Shown here in pieces: positions 34,751-44,360 of a DNA stretch of 64,000 nucleotides. A model generated the notes under the pieces. That model ran no database searches. It saw nothing but the letters and a program-made list of their open reading frames with translations, and was not told the origin of the DNA. Made by a program: the position numbers and the translations under genes. The stretch spans positions 620,001 through 684,000 of the forward strand of contig NZ_CP136920.1 of assembly GCF_033100135.1 (NCBI RefSeq). The letters run 5' to 3'. Numbering within the stretch: the first letter of the stretch is position 1; each line of letters starts with the position of its first letter. Origin of the DNA: Rubellicoccus peritrichatus (GTDB lineage Bacteria; Verrucomicrobiota; Verrucomicrobiia; Opitutales; Cerasicoccaceae).

Positions 34751-36085
34751 GTGTCTATTTCTAAAAAACTACCAAAGGGTGCCGTCGCCTGGGCCTTTTA
34801 TGATTGGGCAAATACCGGCTATGCCATGATCGGCCTGGCTCTGATTTTTCCACGGTTATACAAAAGCTATTGGGGTGCCAGCCTGTCTCCCGACAAGCAG
34901 ACCTTCTGGTTTACTATGACCGTTGCTGTTGCCAGCCTTCTTGTCGCGGTCCTGGCACCTGTTCTGGGAAGTGTGGCAGAACTGGGCGGCTTACGAAAGC
35001 GACTGCTTCTGCGCTTTGCCATTCTTGGCATCATCGCATGTGCGACAATGACCTTTGTTGGTGAAGGCCTCTATCTGATAGCCAGTATTGTTTACATTTT
35101 TGGCACAGTCAGTTTTTACTGCGCCAACATCTTTTTTGACTCCATGCTCGAAGTCGTATCGACAAAAAAGAACCGGCACTTCATCAGTGGCTTCGGATTC
35201 TCTTTTGGATATACTGCTGGATTTATTATCCTTCTGGTTGTCAGCCTTGTCGTAGCCAATCACGAAGATCTGGGATTCGATTCAACGTTGAAAGCCAGCA
35301 AAGCACTCTTTGCCTTCGCTGCAATCTGGTGGGCAGTTTTCACAATTCCGTTGATCTTTCGTATTAAAGAAGCCCCGAAAAAAGATCGGCCACCTGTCTT
35401 TTCCATGGCGCGGAGTGGCATCCTAGAAACATGGCATACGTTTAAGGATATTCTCCAGCAGCGGCATATCTTAATGTTTCTGGCCGCTTACTTGTTCTAC
35501 ATAGATGGCGTTAATACGATCATCACAACGGCGTCCAATTACGGAACCACCATTGGTTTCAGCGAAAAGCAAATCATCAGCGCCTTCTTTATCGTGCAGG
35601 TCATGGGTGTCCCCTTTGCCCTCATTTTTGGATTCTTTGGGCAAAAGTTTGGACCGCGCAGGTTGATCTTTGTTGCCATTATCGTTTACCTTGGAGTTAC
35701 CGCCTATGGCTCAACGATCACGCCGGAACCAGTCGTCATACTCGGCTTCAAGCTCTCCCAAATGTTCGTCCTCGCTGCGCTCATTGGCATGTGCCAGGGC
35801 GGAGTTCAAGCACTAAGCCGCTCCTATTTCACCAGCATTATTCCGCCAGGTAAGAATGTCGCCTACTTCGGCTTTTACAGCATGATCGGCAAAAGCGCTG
35901 CTGTCCTTGGTCCTGCGTTGATGGGGACAACCGCACTCATCTTTAATGATCCCGAAGATCCACTACTCAGCACGCGCTTGGGGCTCGGCTCCATCTCCAT
36001 CCTCTTCATCATCGGTGCCATATTTTTGACCAAAGCCAAACCTGCGGCTGAAGCCGAAAAACTGGCCAGGAAATTCGACAATTAA
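34751..36085 (+). CDS. MFS transporter, UMF1/Atg22-like
   Basis: 444 aa, about 12 helices. WAFYDWANTGYAMIGLALIF at the start, FDSMLEVVS, FGYTAGFI and GMCQGGVQALSRSYF are landmarks of the vacuole effluxer Atg22-like (UMF1) family. Yeast Atg22 exports amino acids; the bacterial substrate is not known. GTG start, probably in one transcript with the channel. Its last four bases overlap the stop of the convergent AraC gene. Confidence 0.88.
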   Translation: MSISKKLPKGAVAWAFYDWANTGYAMIGLALIFPRLYKSYWGASLSPDKQTFWFTMTVAVASLLVAVLAPVLGSVAELGGLRKRLLLRFAILGIIACATMTFVGEGLYLIASIVYIFGTVSFYCANIFFDSMLEVVSTKKNRHFISGFGFSFGYTAGFIILLVVSLVVANHEDLGFDSTLKASKALFAFAAIWWAVFTIPLIFRIKEAPKKDRPPVFSMARSGILETWHTFKDILQQRHILMFLAAYLFYIDGVNTIITTASNYGTTIGFSEKQIISAFFIVQVMGVPFALIFGFFGQKFGPRRLIFVAIIVYLGVTAYGSTITPEPVVILGFKLSQMFVLAALIGMCQGGVQALSRSYFTSIIPPGKNVAYFGFYSMIGKSAAVLGPALMGTTALIFNDPEDPLLSTRLGLGSISILFIIGAIFLTKAKPAAEAEKLARKFDN

Positions 36086-36903
36086 AGGACTTCTGGTGGA
36101 GCATTCTTCGACTCACTTGTCGCCCTCCAAAGCTGATTACGATAACGGTTGGGCGGGACACCGAGCCGCTGTTTAATCAAACGGGAAAAGTGATAAGGAT
36201 TCTGAAATCCCGTCCGGTAGGCGATCTCGGTCACACTCAAACCTGTGCTTTCCAAAAGCCGAATCCCCTCTTTCACTCTGCAATCCCAGAGCCATGCATT
36301 CGGGGTTGATTTCAGGTGCAAGCGGAACATGCGTCCCAAATGCTGAGCACTGATCCCGGCATGTTGTGCAATTTCCCTGAGTTTAATGTTATCCGCAAAC
36401 CGTTCTTCAATCATCACTTTGGCTTTGGCAACTGCTGGAGGCAATGGACGGTTGTGTGTGGGAGTAAGCCCCATTTCCCTAAAGAAAGAATGAAACACAG
36501 CCTGCGCGATAGAGGCCAGTAATGCTCCCGATGCGAACACGCTTCGGTCCATAACACCCATGGCAATCGTGTGAAGAGAACGCAAACGCTCAGGAAAGCG
36601 ATCCGGCCAATTGAGCTTTCGATAGGCTTCTATCGTTTCATGAGGCAACTCTGCCATCACAACTTCGCACCAACCATGGTAAGTCCCGGCAGAAAACCGA
36701 AAGAGCTCCTGCTCGCCTGGAAGCAACAAAATGGCATCACCAGCTTGAAGCAGATGTTCGCCACTCCAGCAATCAACCTCCACTGCACCCTCAAAAACAT
36801 AGACGAGTTGAAGGTTAGTATTCGACCTTAGACCAAGGACTGAATCATCTCGATAGACAACTTCATCCATAAAAAAAGAAGGACTGTCCCCAAAGAAGTT
36901 CAT
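36082..36903 (-). CDS. AraC-family regulator
   Basis: 273 aa from the ATG at 36903. N-terminal cupin-like sensor (NTNLQLVYVFEGAVEVDCW, LLPGEQELFRFSAG), C-terminal double HTH: AKVMIEERFADNIKLREIAQHAGISAQHLGRMFRLH and SVTEIAYRTGFQNPYHFSRLIKQRLGVPPNRYR. It diverges from the phytanoyl-CoA dioxygenase gene with 97 bp between start codons, which suggests local control, likely by a sugar or sugar acid. Confidence 0.9.
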   Translation of the reverse strand: MNFFGDSPSFFMDEVVYRDDSVLGLRSNTNLQLVYVFEGAVEVDCWSGEHLLQAGDAILLLPGEQELFRFSAGTYHGWCEVVMAELPHETIEAYRKLNWPDRFPERLRSLHTIAMGVMDRSVFASGALLASIAQAVFHSFFREMGLTPTHNRPLPPAVAKAKVMIEERFADNIKLREIAQHAGISAQHLGRMFRLHLKSTPNAWLWDCRVKEGIRLLESTGLSVTEIAYRTGFQNPYHFSRLIKQRLGVPPNRYRNQLWRATSESKNAPPEVL

Positions 36904-37000
36904 TCTAGATATTTTTATCAATCTCGAGGATATTGCAACCCAAAGCAAAATCAGCTATAATCTAATGACAGATATAAATCATACTTAAGCTCAGCCTCAT

Positions 37001-37981
37001 ATGAAAACCAACACACTCCCCACCACCTCAAAGCCCGGCTATTTCCAACCAGACACAATTGATGATTCTGTTACGGCTTTCTATGAGGAGAACGGCTATC
37101 TAGTTCTGGAAAATGCCTTGAATGAATCAGAAATAGAGGCCGTCCGAGCGGAAACAGCTGCAATCTGTCGTGGAGAACGCGGTGAGTTCGGAGGCCGAGG
37201 ACAAGACACTCCTAGTATCGAAGAAATGAAGAGCATGCCGGATGATGAAGTCATCAAGCATTTCCTCTGCATCCACCAGGTTCATAAAACCTCGAAGCTC
37301 ATGCACCAATTTCTGGCTCACCCACCACTGGTTGAAATCTTAAAAAGAACCATTGGCCCCAATGTTAAATCCATGCAGTCCATGCTCTTCATCAAAGCAC
37401 CTGGCAAACCCGGTCAGGCATGGCATCAGGATGAAGACTTTATTCCAACACGCGACCGTTCACTCGCCGGCGCCTGGATTGCGCTGGATGACGCGGTTGT
37501 GGAAAATGGCTGCCTCTGGGTCATTCCTGGTTCGCATAAACCAGGTATCCTCTGGCCACAGTATCCTCACAACGATGAGCGTTTCGACTGCACCGGTATG
37601 TCGTACGATTTTCCTTATTCAGACGACGATTCGATTCCAGTCGAAGTCAAGGCCGGCAGCATTGTCTTCTTTAACGGCTACCTGCTTCACCGCTCGCTCC
37701 CCAACCATTCCAGCAACTGCTTCCGGCGTGCTTTGGTAAATCATTATATGAGTGCCGAGTCTTTCCTGCCGTGGACCTACCAGGAAGGTCGAGGCATGGC
37801 AAAAATGGATCACCGCGATATTGTCATGGTTGCCGGAGAAGATCCCTATGCCTGGAAAGGTCATGAAGAGATCGCGACCGCACACGTCCGCTCTGCCGGC
37901 GATGGAGGCTGCGGCGATGGTCGAATGAAACTTGATGAATTCAAAAAGACGGCGACTGCCGATAAACGCTCAGGGGCTTAG
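37001..37981 (+). CDS. Phytanoyl-CoA dioxygenase-family protein
   Basis: Fe(II)/2-oxoglutarate dioxygenase, 326 aa. The iron site is His142-x-Asp144 (WHQDED) and His230 (YLLHRSLPNHSSN); 2-oxoglutarate would be held by the Arg in NCFRRALVNH. The N-terminal YEENGYLVLENALNESEIEAVR is typical. In Verrucomicrobiota and Planctomycetota this family is very abundant and usually of unknown substrate. Divergent from an AraC regulator. Confidence 0.88.
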   Translation: MKTNTLPTTSKPGYFQPDTIDDSVTAFYEENGYLVLENALNESEIEAVRAETAAICRGERGEFGGRGQDTPSIEEMKSMPDDEVIKHFLCIHQVHKTSKLMHQFLAHPPLVEILKRTIGPNVKSMQSMLFIKAPGKPGQAWHQDEDFIPTRDRSLAGAWIALDDAVVENGCLWVIPGSHKPGILWPQYPHNDERFDCTGMSYDFPYSDDDSIPVEVKAGSIVFFNGYLLHRSLPNHSSNCFRRALVNHYMSAESFLPWTYQEGRGMAKMDHRDIVMVAGEDPYAWKGHEEIATAHVRSAGDGGCGDGRMKLDEFKKTATADKRSGA

Positions 37982-38105
37982 GAAAACTTTTCTTATGATC
38001 CAATAAATTGTCTTACCTCGACAATCCATCGGACTTTTAGGGGAGATTCTAATAAAGTGCTCTAGCCTTGTCATTCTGACTGATTCGTGAAGATAATGTG
38101 ATCGA

Positions 38106-38126
38106 ATGTGAATCTTCCGTTCACAT
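38106..38126. promoter_or_regulatory. Palindrome upstream of the LacI gene
   Basis: ATGTGAA (38106-38112), a 7-bp spacer and TTCACAT (38120-38126) are perfect arms, 13 bp before the start codon. It could be an autoregulatory operator. Confidence 0.45.
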
Positions 38127-38138
38127 ATCTCGTGAATC

Positions 38139-39167
38139 ATGCGTATTACACTCAAAAGAGTTGCCGATGAGCTAGGCCTGTCAGTCTCTACTGTCAGCCA
38201 CGTCCTGAATGGTAAAGGCGGGTCATACAACGAAGCCACCCGTAAGCGTATCTCTGATGCCGCTGAAAAACTGGGCTACGTGCCGAATGCCTCAGCACGC
38301 GCCATGCGAACAGGCAAGTTCGGCACAATTGCGCTGATCATGTCAAACGACCCCAATCGCAGTATGCTTTTCCAGGCAATGGCGACTGGTATCTGCGAAC
38401 GACTGGAGGAAAAAGGTTATCACCTCATCCTCAGCATACTCTCCGACGAACAACTGACGGACCCTAATTTCCTTCCCAACATCATGCGGACCTGGATGGT
38501 CGACGGAATTTTGGTCGCCTATTTCAATAATATCCCCAAGCGCTTCGAGGAGCTGCTTAAGGACAACAACATACCATCCATCTGGCTGAATCGACAGGGA
38601 CGCTACGATGCCGTCAATTCAGACGATGGACCGGCTGTTGAAAAACTGGTCGAACATCTTTATTCACTCGGCCACAGAAATATCGCTTTTTCCGAGTTCA
38701 CCGGTGCGACCCGAGTCAAAGGGAGTTCAATGGGTGTCCGTTATGATACATTCGTGAGAAAAGCCGAATCAATGAATATCAAGCACACTCGCTGGGGCAC
38801 AGATGAATATACCCCACGCAAAGATCGCATAGGGCTCTGTCAAAAGTTTTTGACAAAAAGGAACAGACCTTCAGCAGTCATTGCCCTCTCTCCTTCCAAT
38901 GCAAATCCAGTGCTGGATGCCGCCAGATTGCTCGACATTAATATACCGGACGAACTCTCTCTGATCACTTTTGCTGATGACCGCACCGATCTTAGTGGAA
39001 TTGAAATTGCGTCGCTCATGATCCCTCTACGGGAAATAGGCGAATGTGCCGTCGATCTATTACTCAAAAAAATCAAAACACCAGTAAAACGAGTCGGCTC
39101 AAAGAAAATCGAACTGGACTACCACAAGGGTGAAACAGTTTCCAAGGCACCAAAGCGTCGTAAATAA
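38139..39167 (+). CDS. LacI-family regulator
   Basis: 342 aa. HTH and hinge: TLKRVADELGLSVSTVSHVLNGKGGSYNEATRKRI (first half residues 3-22), then ALGYVPNASARAMRTGK-like region. A periplasmic-binding-protein-like sensor follows, with LIMSNDPNRSMLFQAMATGI and PDELSLITFADDRTD. It reads toward the pseudopilin and SSS symporter genes and may control the latter. Confidence 0.93.
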   Translation: MRITLKRVADELGLSVSTVSHVLNGKGGSYNEATRKRISDAAEKLGYVPNASARAMRTGKFGTIALIMSNDPNRSMLFQAMATGICERLEEKGYHLILSILSDEQLTDPNFLPNIMRTWMVDGILVAYFNNIPKRFEELLKDNNIPSIWLNRQGRYDAVNSDDGPAVEKLVEHLYSLGHRNIAFSEFTGATRVKGSSMGVRYDTFVRKAESMNIKHTRWGTDEYTPRKDRIGLCQKFLTKRNRPSAVIALSPSNANPVLDAARLLDINIPDELSLITFADDRTDLSGIEIASLMIPLREIGECAVDLLLKKIKTPVKRVGSKKIELDYHKGETVSKAPKRRK

Positions 39168-39261
39168 GCTTCATATGAAGAAAAAGTGACAGTCGCGTCA
39201 CAATTCACAACGTTATGAATTTGGGTTGACTTATCTCTGTAATTCTGTCAGCTTATGGATA

Positions 39262-39891
39262 ATGAGCAGTTCCAAACACATGCGCCCGGCTTTCACTTTA
39301 GTTGAACTATTGGCCGTCATTGCCATGATTGGAATTCTCGCAGCCATACTCATTCCTGTGGTTGGCTCTGTTATGGAGCAGGCAGACACAGCAAAGTCGA
39401 CCAGTAATCTACGCCAACTCGGAAATGCGACCTCTCTCTATGTCGCGGACAACGATTACGAAGTACCAATGCTCGGTAACGGGAACTATGGCAATCCTCC
39501 CTGGTATATTACCTTATCCGGCTACATTGGCATCACTCAAAATGAGAGTGGCTATGGCTTTTTTGAAGAATCGACTGAAAGCATTCTTAGTAATCCTGCG
39601 ACGGATTTCCCGGAGTATTCCGTTAACTATGCGCCGAGTTTCAATACCGCAGCAGCAGGTAGCAGCACTGGAAAAATCCTCAAAATGACCGACGTCAAAT
39701 CCCCTTCGTCCAAATCCTGGCTTATCACAACCAGCCGTAGCTACTTCTATAATCCATACAATCAAATGAATGTGGAGTATCCCCACAACAAACAAGCTAA
39801 CGTATTATTCTTTGACGGCAGTGTTGCTTTGGTCGCCGAAGAGAAAGTCGTTGAATTGGGCAGAGACCTTCTCGACCCCTGGACAGAATAA
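39262..39891 (+). CDS. Prepilin-like protein (type II pseudopilin N-terminus)
   Basis: 209 aa from ATG 39262. After a short leader the prepilin peptidase site RPAFTLVELLAVIAMIGILA is clear; the hydrophobic helix and the following DTAKSTSNLRQLGNA are the family pattern. The C-terminal VEYPHNKQANVLFFDGSVALV with the H-x-x-x-N and FADGS-type motif is the verrucomicrobial and planctomycete DUF1559-like tail. Many such genes are scattered in these genomes; the assembly system is not nearby. It sits 94 bp after the LacI gene. Confidence 0.88.
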   Translation: MSSSKHMRPAFTLVELLAVIAMIGILAAILIPVVGSVMEQADTAKSTSNLRQLGNATSLYVADNDYEVPMLGNGNYGNPPWYITLSGYIGITQNESGYGFFEESTESILSNPATDFPEYSVNYAPSFNTAAAGSSTGKILKMTDVKSPSSKSWLITTSRSYFYNPYNQMNVEYPHNKQANVLFFDGSVALVAEEKVVELGRDLLDPWTE

Positions 39892-39929
39892 TGAGTCGCC
39901 CTACCCTAATCCTGGCGCAAAGTTAACTC

Positions 39930-41855
39930 GTGGGCTCACTTGACTGGATACTATTCTCTGGCGTCGTCGTCGGATTGATCTCGGTTGTTCTTTTCCTTCG
40001 GCGATACACCGCCAGTGTGGCAGACTTCCTTGCCGCCAACCGCTCAGCCGGGCGTTATCTCCTAACCGTGGCTGATGGTGTTTCCGGCGTCGGGGCCATT
40101 ACCGTTATTGCGGTATTCGAGCTGCACTACTCATCCGGCTTTGTCCCTGAGTACTGGCAACTGATGCTACTTCCCGTCGGGCTTATTATCTCGCTCTCTG
40201 GCTGGGTCATCTACCGTTTTCGCCAAACTCGCGCCTTCACCCTGGCTCAGTTCCTGGAAATGCGCTACAGTCGGCGCTTCCGTATCTTTGCAGGAACGAT
40301 CTGCTTCCTTTCCGGTATCATCAATTACGGAATTTTTCCTGCCGTTACCGCGCGATTTTTCATTCACATGCTCGGGATTCCGGATGCATTTGAACTCGGG
40401 CCGCTTCTGATCCCTACCTATCCGGTAACGATGGCCGTGATGCTCTCACTGGCACTCTTTTTCACCCTCACCGGTGGACAGGTCACGATCATGATCACCG
40501 ACTTTATTCAGGGCCAGCTGGTCAACATCGTGATGGTCCTCATCCTGGGATTCCTACTCTTTCGTTTTGACTGGCAGTCAATCATCGAAGCACTCAAAAC
40601 CGCACCCGAAGACGCTTCACTCATCAATCCATTTGAGACCGCAAAGGCTACCGATTTCAACTTCTGGTTTTACGCCATTGCCGTCTTCGGAAGTTTCTAC
40701 GGCGTGATGGCCTGGCAAGGCAGTCAGGCCTACAATGCATCAGCCAAAAATCCACATGAGGCCCGCATGGCTAAAGTTCTGGGCAACTGGCGGACTGCTG
40801 TGATCAACGTCCTGCCGATGTTCCTGCCAATCTGTGCCTTTGTCGTGATGAGCCATCCGGAATTTCGCGAAATGGCCAGCTCCATCACGAATCACGTCGA
40901 ACTCGTAGATGACGAACAAGCGAAGACACAGCTACTCACACCAACGGTTCTGCTCTATCTCCTGCCAGCAGGATTCCTAGGCCTTTTCGTCGCCGTAATG
41001 TGGGCTGCCGCCATTTCGACAGACAACACTTACTTGCACTCATGGGGTAGCATTCTAATTCAAGACATTATCATCCCACTACGTGGCAAACCATTGAGCC
41101 CGGAAGCCCATATGCTCGCCCTGCGCCTGGCTATTGTGGGCGTCGCCGTCTTTGGCTTCTTCTTCAGCCTGTTCTACAAACAGAACGATTACATATTCAT
41201 GTTCATGTCGATGACTGGTGCGATCTTTGTCGGAGGAGCCGGATCAGTAATCATTGGCGGACTGTACTGGAAGAAGGGTACAACCACCGCAGCCTGGGTT
41301 TCCATGTCACTTGGTGCAGGCATTCCAATCACCTGCATGACCGCACGCATGATTGATCCCGATTTTTTCCTTAACGGACAGGAGATCTGGTTCGCTGCCA
41401 TGGCATCCGCTTCGGTCTCGTACGTTGTTGTTTCTTTGTTCGGCAAAGAGAACTTCAACCTCGACAAGATGCTACATCGAGGCGAATACGCCGCCGATGT
41501 CGAAGCTCCCGGCCAACCAATAGGCGACTGGCTTAAGGCCATCAAACAGTTCGGTGTCGGACCTGACTTTTCAAAAAGCGATCGCTTCATCTATTTCTTA
41601 ACCGCAGCCATTGGAGTTGCGTTTTTCGGAGCTTTTATTTGGGCGCTCATCGTCCACCTGACCACGGGCACTGATGACAGCTGGTGGGCTACATTCTGGT
41701 GGGGCTTCCTCGTCGTCGGCGTCATCAAAGCCGTCATCGTCACCGTTTGGTTTCTCATCGGAGGGACAAAAGACATCATCGCTCTCCTGCGAGATCTCGG
41801 TAGTGCAGTTCGTGATGCACACGACGATGGATTTGTTGATAAGAACGAAGAGTAA
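39930..41855 (+). CDS. Sodium:solute symporter (SSS family)
   Basis: 641 aa, about 13-14 helices. The core FLAANRSAGRYLLTVADGVSGVGA, SGIINYGIFPAVTARFF and VAVMWAAAISTDNTYLHSWGSILIQDII are typical of SLC5-type transporters. A C-terminal extension (about 510-641) with two more helices ends in an acidic tail. Substrate is unknown; neighbours (LacI, PhyH, AraC) make a sugar or sugar acid possible. GTG start, 38 bp after the pseudopilin gene. Confidence 0.9.
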   Translation: MGSLDWILFSGVVVGLISVVLFLRRYTASVADFLAANRSAGRYLLTVADGVSGVGAITVIAVFELHYSSGFVPEYWQLMLLPVGLIISLSGWVIYRFRQTRAFTLAQFLEMRYSRRFRIFAGTICFLSGIINYGIFPAVTARFFIHMLGIPDAFELGPLLIPTYPVTMAVMLSLALFFTLTGGQVTIMITDFIQGQLVNIVMVLILGFLLFRFDWQSIIEALKTAPEDASLINPFETAKATDFNFWFYAIAVFGSFYGVMAWQGSQAYNASAKNPHEARMAKVLGNWRTAVINVLPMFLPICAFVVMSHPEFREMASSITNHVELVDDEQAKTQLLTPTVLLYLLPAGFLGLFVAVMWAAAISTDNTYLHSWGSILIQDIIIPLRGKPLSPEAHMLALRLAIVGVAVFGFFFSLFYKQNDYIFMFMSMTGAIFVGGAGSVIIGGLYWKKGTTTAAWVSMSLGAGIPITCMTARMIDPDFFLNGQEIWFAAMASASVSYVVVSLFGKENFNLDKMLHRGEYAADVEAPGQPIGDWLKAIKQFGVGPDFSKSDRFIYFLTAAIGVAFFGAFIWALIVHLTTGTDDSWWATFWWGFLVVGVIKAVIVTVWFLIGGTKDIIALLRDLGSAVRDAHDDGFVDKNEE

Positions 41856-42410
41856 TCAGTACAGCACGAGGCCTTTGCCGCAAATCTAACTGCGTACAGG
41901 GTCAGCGTTTAGCACTCAGCATTCAGCGCTCATAACTTGACTGTCAAAGAACGTTTACCGTCCGGCGATAAGTCGTCCGCCGAATGCAACCTCCAGCTTT
42001 AGTTCGTCTAATCGTTTAAGACATGGGCGATCCCACACTTGCGCACCTGGGCAAACGTGGCTGATTTGTCGGAGCTTTAAAAAGCTCCTGCGACGACAGC
42101 CGAAAAACCACTCGTGGAAAAGTCTTCCTCACATCAACCCGGTCCTTGATTAAAATACTGAATCGAGTCCGACCCCACATGTGCAGGATCGAGTGATAGA
42201 AAACCGTTAATCACCATTCGTGTTTTCGGAAACACCGTTAAGGCGGTTTGTATATTCGATGTGCATTCATGCCACCGATTATAACATGTCGAAAAAATCC
42301 GCCAATTGATCGGCTTGATACCCTTGATCTGTTGGATCATTTGGATCATTTGGCTATGTTTGATAGCTTTGAAATATTGGATATGCAAGGTGGGGCGCCG
42401 TGAACCTGCA
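41856..42410. other. 555-bp intergenic region
   Basis: No gene that I can support. It holds a short stem GGAGCTTT/AAAGCTCC (42071-42088) and a small tandem (GGATCATTT twice, 42334-42351). An 84-aa minus frame crosses it but has no coding character. Confidence 0.6.
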
Positions 42411-43397
42411 TCACGCTTCGCTTAGCGACGCCCACACATCTGGGTTTTTAATAATATCACGAAATACGGTCGATACGGCACGATATCCGTTTTCCAAAGC
42501 AACTGCATGGGCGGGAAACTCACCGTCATGATCACTACCGGTTAGGCTATCAATGACATTTCCGCCAGGCGGCGGCATCGTATAATTGCTGATGGTTCGC
42601 AGGATTAAAACGCGATGCATGTTAGCCTGTTTCACACGATGAAGATGCGCAATCGCGTGGAGTGTTCCTGTATCCTCCATACCTGAAGTGAAAAACTGCG
42701 AATTACCACCAGTCCAGTAATCCACCCAACGCTCAGCCCAGGCATTGTGGCGGGCACCATGCCAAAAACGCGCCGCAGCCAGTGTCCCGCCAGTCTGAAT
42801 CCTGGGCGGCTGAGTTGCTGTATCATTCTCAAATTTATTCCGAATCTCCGCAATCTCAGGATTATCGTACAACTCAATATCTTTAGTAAGGCTTACACTT
42901 CGCTCGATTAATTTCGAGTTGAGGCGATAGACTTGATAAGGGTAACCAAACAATTCCTGTGGCATGGATGATTCTCCATAAGGTTCCTTGGAACCGAGTG
43001 GCAAGATCCCGCAAGGCCACTCCTCGGGAATTTCGCGTGCATCGACTTCGAAAGCGAGATCGCCATCGACACACCAGTCCGCCCAAACCGGGCTCCCCAA
43101 CGAGCATACATTAGGATTACCTCCGGCAATGCCCACGACGATCCAATACGCCTCACTCAAATCCAGCTCAGGCGACATACCGAGCGCCATCATGGAAATA
43201 CTGGTGTTGGCAGTACCGACCCCGGCAACGATTGCCAAAATCTGCCCATCAGGTGAGCGATAGAGATCCTTAAGGCCAGACCCTGGTAATTCGAAAGGCA
43301 CCAGCCCCTCACGTTCCCGAATCACACTCAACTCGCCAGGCATATCGCCGGGCGGCTCAAACATCGTGATCAGGACGACCTTAACTTGGCTTGGCAT
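42411..43397 (-). CDS. Purine nucleoside permease (NUP family)
   Basis: 328 aa from the ATG at 43397. VKVVLITMFEPPGDMPGEL, GVGTANTSISMMALGMSPEL, YWIVVGIAGGNPN and the C-terminal ISNYTMPPPG and TGSDHDGEFPAHAVALENGYRA match the purine nucleoside permease (NUP) family first described in fungi. The fold is close to nucleoside phosphorylases, and a soluble phosphorylase-like role has been suggested, as here there are no membrane helices. An upstream TTG start would add a short hydrophobic leader. Neighbours purS and cdd are also nucleotide-related. Confidence 0.85.
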   Translation of the reverse strand: MPSQVKVVLITMFEPPGDMPGELSVIREREGLVPFELPGSGLKDLYRSPDGQILAIVAGVGTANTSISMMALGMSPELDLSEAYWIVVGIAGGNPNVCSLGSPVWADWCVDGDLAFEVDAREIPEEWPCGILPLGSKEPYGESSMPQELFGYPYQVYRLNSKLIERSVSLTKDIELYDNPEIAEIRNKFENDTATQPPRIQTGGTLAAARFWHGARHNAWAERWVDYWTGGNSQFFTSGMEDTGTLHAIAHLHRVKQANMHRVLILRTISNYTMPPPGGNVIDSLTGSDHDGEFPAHAVALENGYRAVSTVFRDIIKNPDVWASLSEA

Positions 43398-43495
43398 AAA
43401 CGGAAAAAAGCAGTGCAGCCCGAAGGAGACAAGCAAACGTCATAGCTTTTAATCATTCATCCAGAGAGAGCATTTAGGAATGAATCATCTTATTC

Positions 43496-43600
43496 ATCCA
43501 CAGATTACGCAGATTAAGAAGAATGCCCATCTTATTGATAAAATCCAATCTGTGAAAATCTGCGGATCATGAAAACTCACTGTACCTCTGTGGCTAAATA
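43496..43600. repeat. Family C palindrome (copy 1) followed by a family A half
   Basis: Copy 1 of family C is 43496-43567: CAGATTACGCAGATTAAGAA, GAATGCCCATCTTATTG, AAAATCCAATCTGTG and CTGCGGAT words. Copy 2 is at 51682-51762 with nearly the same core. Immediately after it, ACCTCTGTGGCTAAAT (43584-43599) is a family A right arm without its left arm here. Confidence 0.7.
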
Positions 43601-43668
43601 ATCACAGATACGACGAACCTCAATCTTCCGGCTTGCCATGTGCTTCGACGGTTGCGAAAACCAACTGC

Positions 43669-43908
43669 GTGAAGATCACCGTATTTGTCACTCCGAAGAA
43701 AAACGTCCTCGACCCGCAGGGAGTCGCAGTAACGCATGCCATGCATACACTGGGCTTTGAGTCCGCGAAGGAAGTACATGTGGGTAAGACCATTGCATTT
43801 GAAGTCGATGGCAGCGACACCCCCGAGTTTCGTGCTTCGCTCGACAAATTGTGCACCGATCTGCTCAGCAATCCTGTGATCGAGGATTACCGCTACGAGC
43901 TTAGCTAG
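43669..43908 (+). CDS. purS: Phosphoribosylformylglycinamidine synthase subunit PurS
   Basis: Small structural subunit that joins PurQ and PurL in purine synthesis. A GTG start at 43669 gives 79 aa beginning [18 protein letters not shown], the normal family N-terminus; a longer frame from 43633 adds unconserved residues. [23 protein letters not shown] and the C-terminal [11 protein letters not shown] are typical. purQ and purL are not adjacent. The stop overlaps the convergent ferredoxin gene by four bases. Confidence 0.9.
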   Translation: MKITVFVTPKKNVLDPQGVAVTHAMHTLGFESAKEVHVGKTIAFEVDGSDTPEFRASLDKLCTDLLSNPVIEDYRYELS

Positions 43909-44279
43909 GGCAACGGTCGCTCGACAAAGGCAAATTCTGCCACGACCTTGCCACCAATCAGGTGCTCCTGAATGACGCGTTCGATATTATCGATCGTCAT
44001 CGAATGGTACCAAACGCCATCGGGGTAGACCACGGCAACTGGCCCATGGAGACATACACGGAGACAGTTCGCCTTCGTCCTGAGAATCCCGGCACGCTCC
44101 AGGCCAAGCTCGGAAAGGCGCCTCTTTAGATAATCCCAGGCGGCCAAACCCGCTTCCGGTGCACAACACTTCGGCTTGGTTTGATCGCAACAAAGAAAAA
44201 TATGCCTCCGGGCGTCAAGGACTCCGACCTGCGCCGCCATACTTTCAAGTTGGGATTGTTGTTTTTCTGAATCAGCCAT
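43905..44279 (-). CDS. Thioredoxin-like [2Fe-2S] ferredoxin
   Basis: 124 aa from the ATG at 44279. Four iron-sulfur Cys are likely: [10 protein letters not shown] (two of several) and [21 protein letters not shown]. This is the family of Azotobacter FeSII-like or Aquifex-type 2Fe-2S ferredoxins with a thioredoxin fold. Electron partner unknown. Confidence 0.85.
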   Translation of the reverse strand: MADSEKQQSQLESMAAQVGVLDARRHIFLCCDQTKPKCCAPEAGLAAWDYLKRRLSELGLERAGILRTKANCLRVCLHGPVAVVYPDGVWYHSMTIDNIERVIQEHLIGGKVVAEFAFVERPLP

Positions 44280-44360
44280 ACGGTAACTCACTAGAAAGGG
44301 CAATTTTCCGGAAAAAGAAAAGTGCCATTCTCAAACATTTCTGCATATCAATAAGACAGG

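Noticed and set aside
36904-36948. TTG start for the AraC gene (15 extra residues)
   Set aside because: The added residues are not conserved-looking and the internal ATG at 36903 fits the family's usual N-terminus.
42134-42388. 84-aa minus-strand frame
   Set aside because: It has no ribosome binding site or domain, and low-complexity tandem sequence forms part of it.
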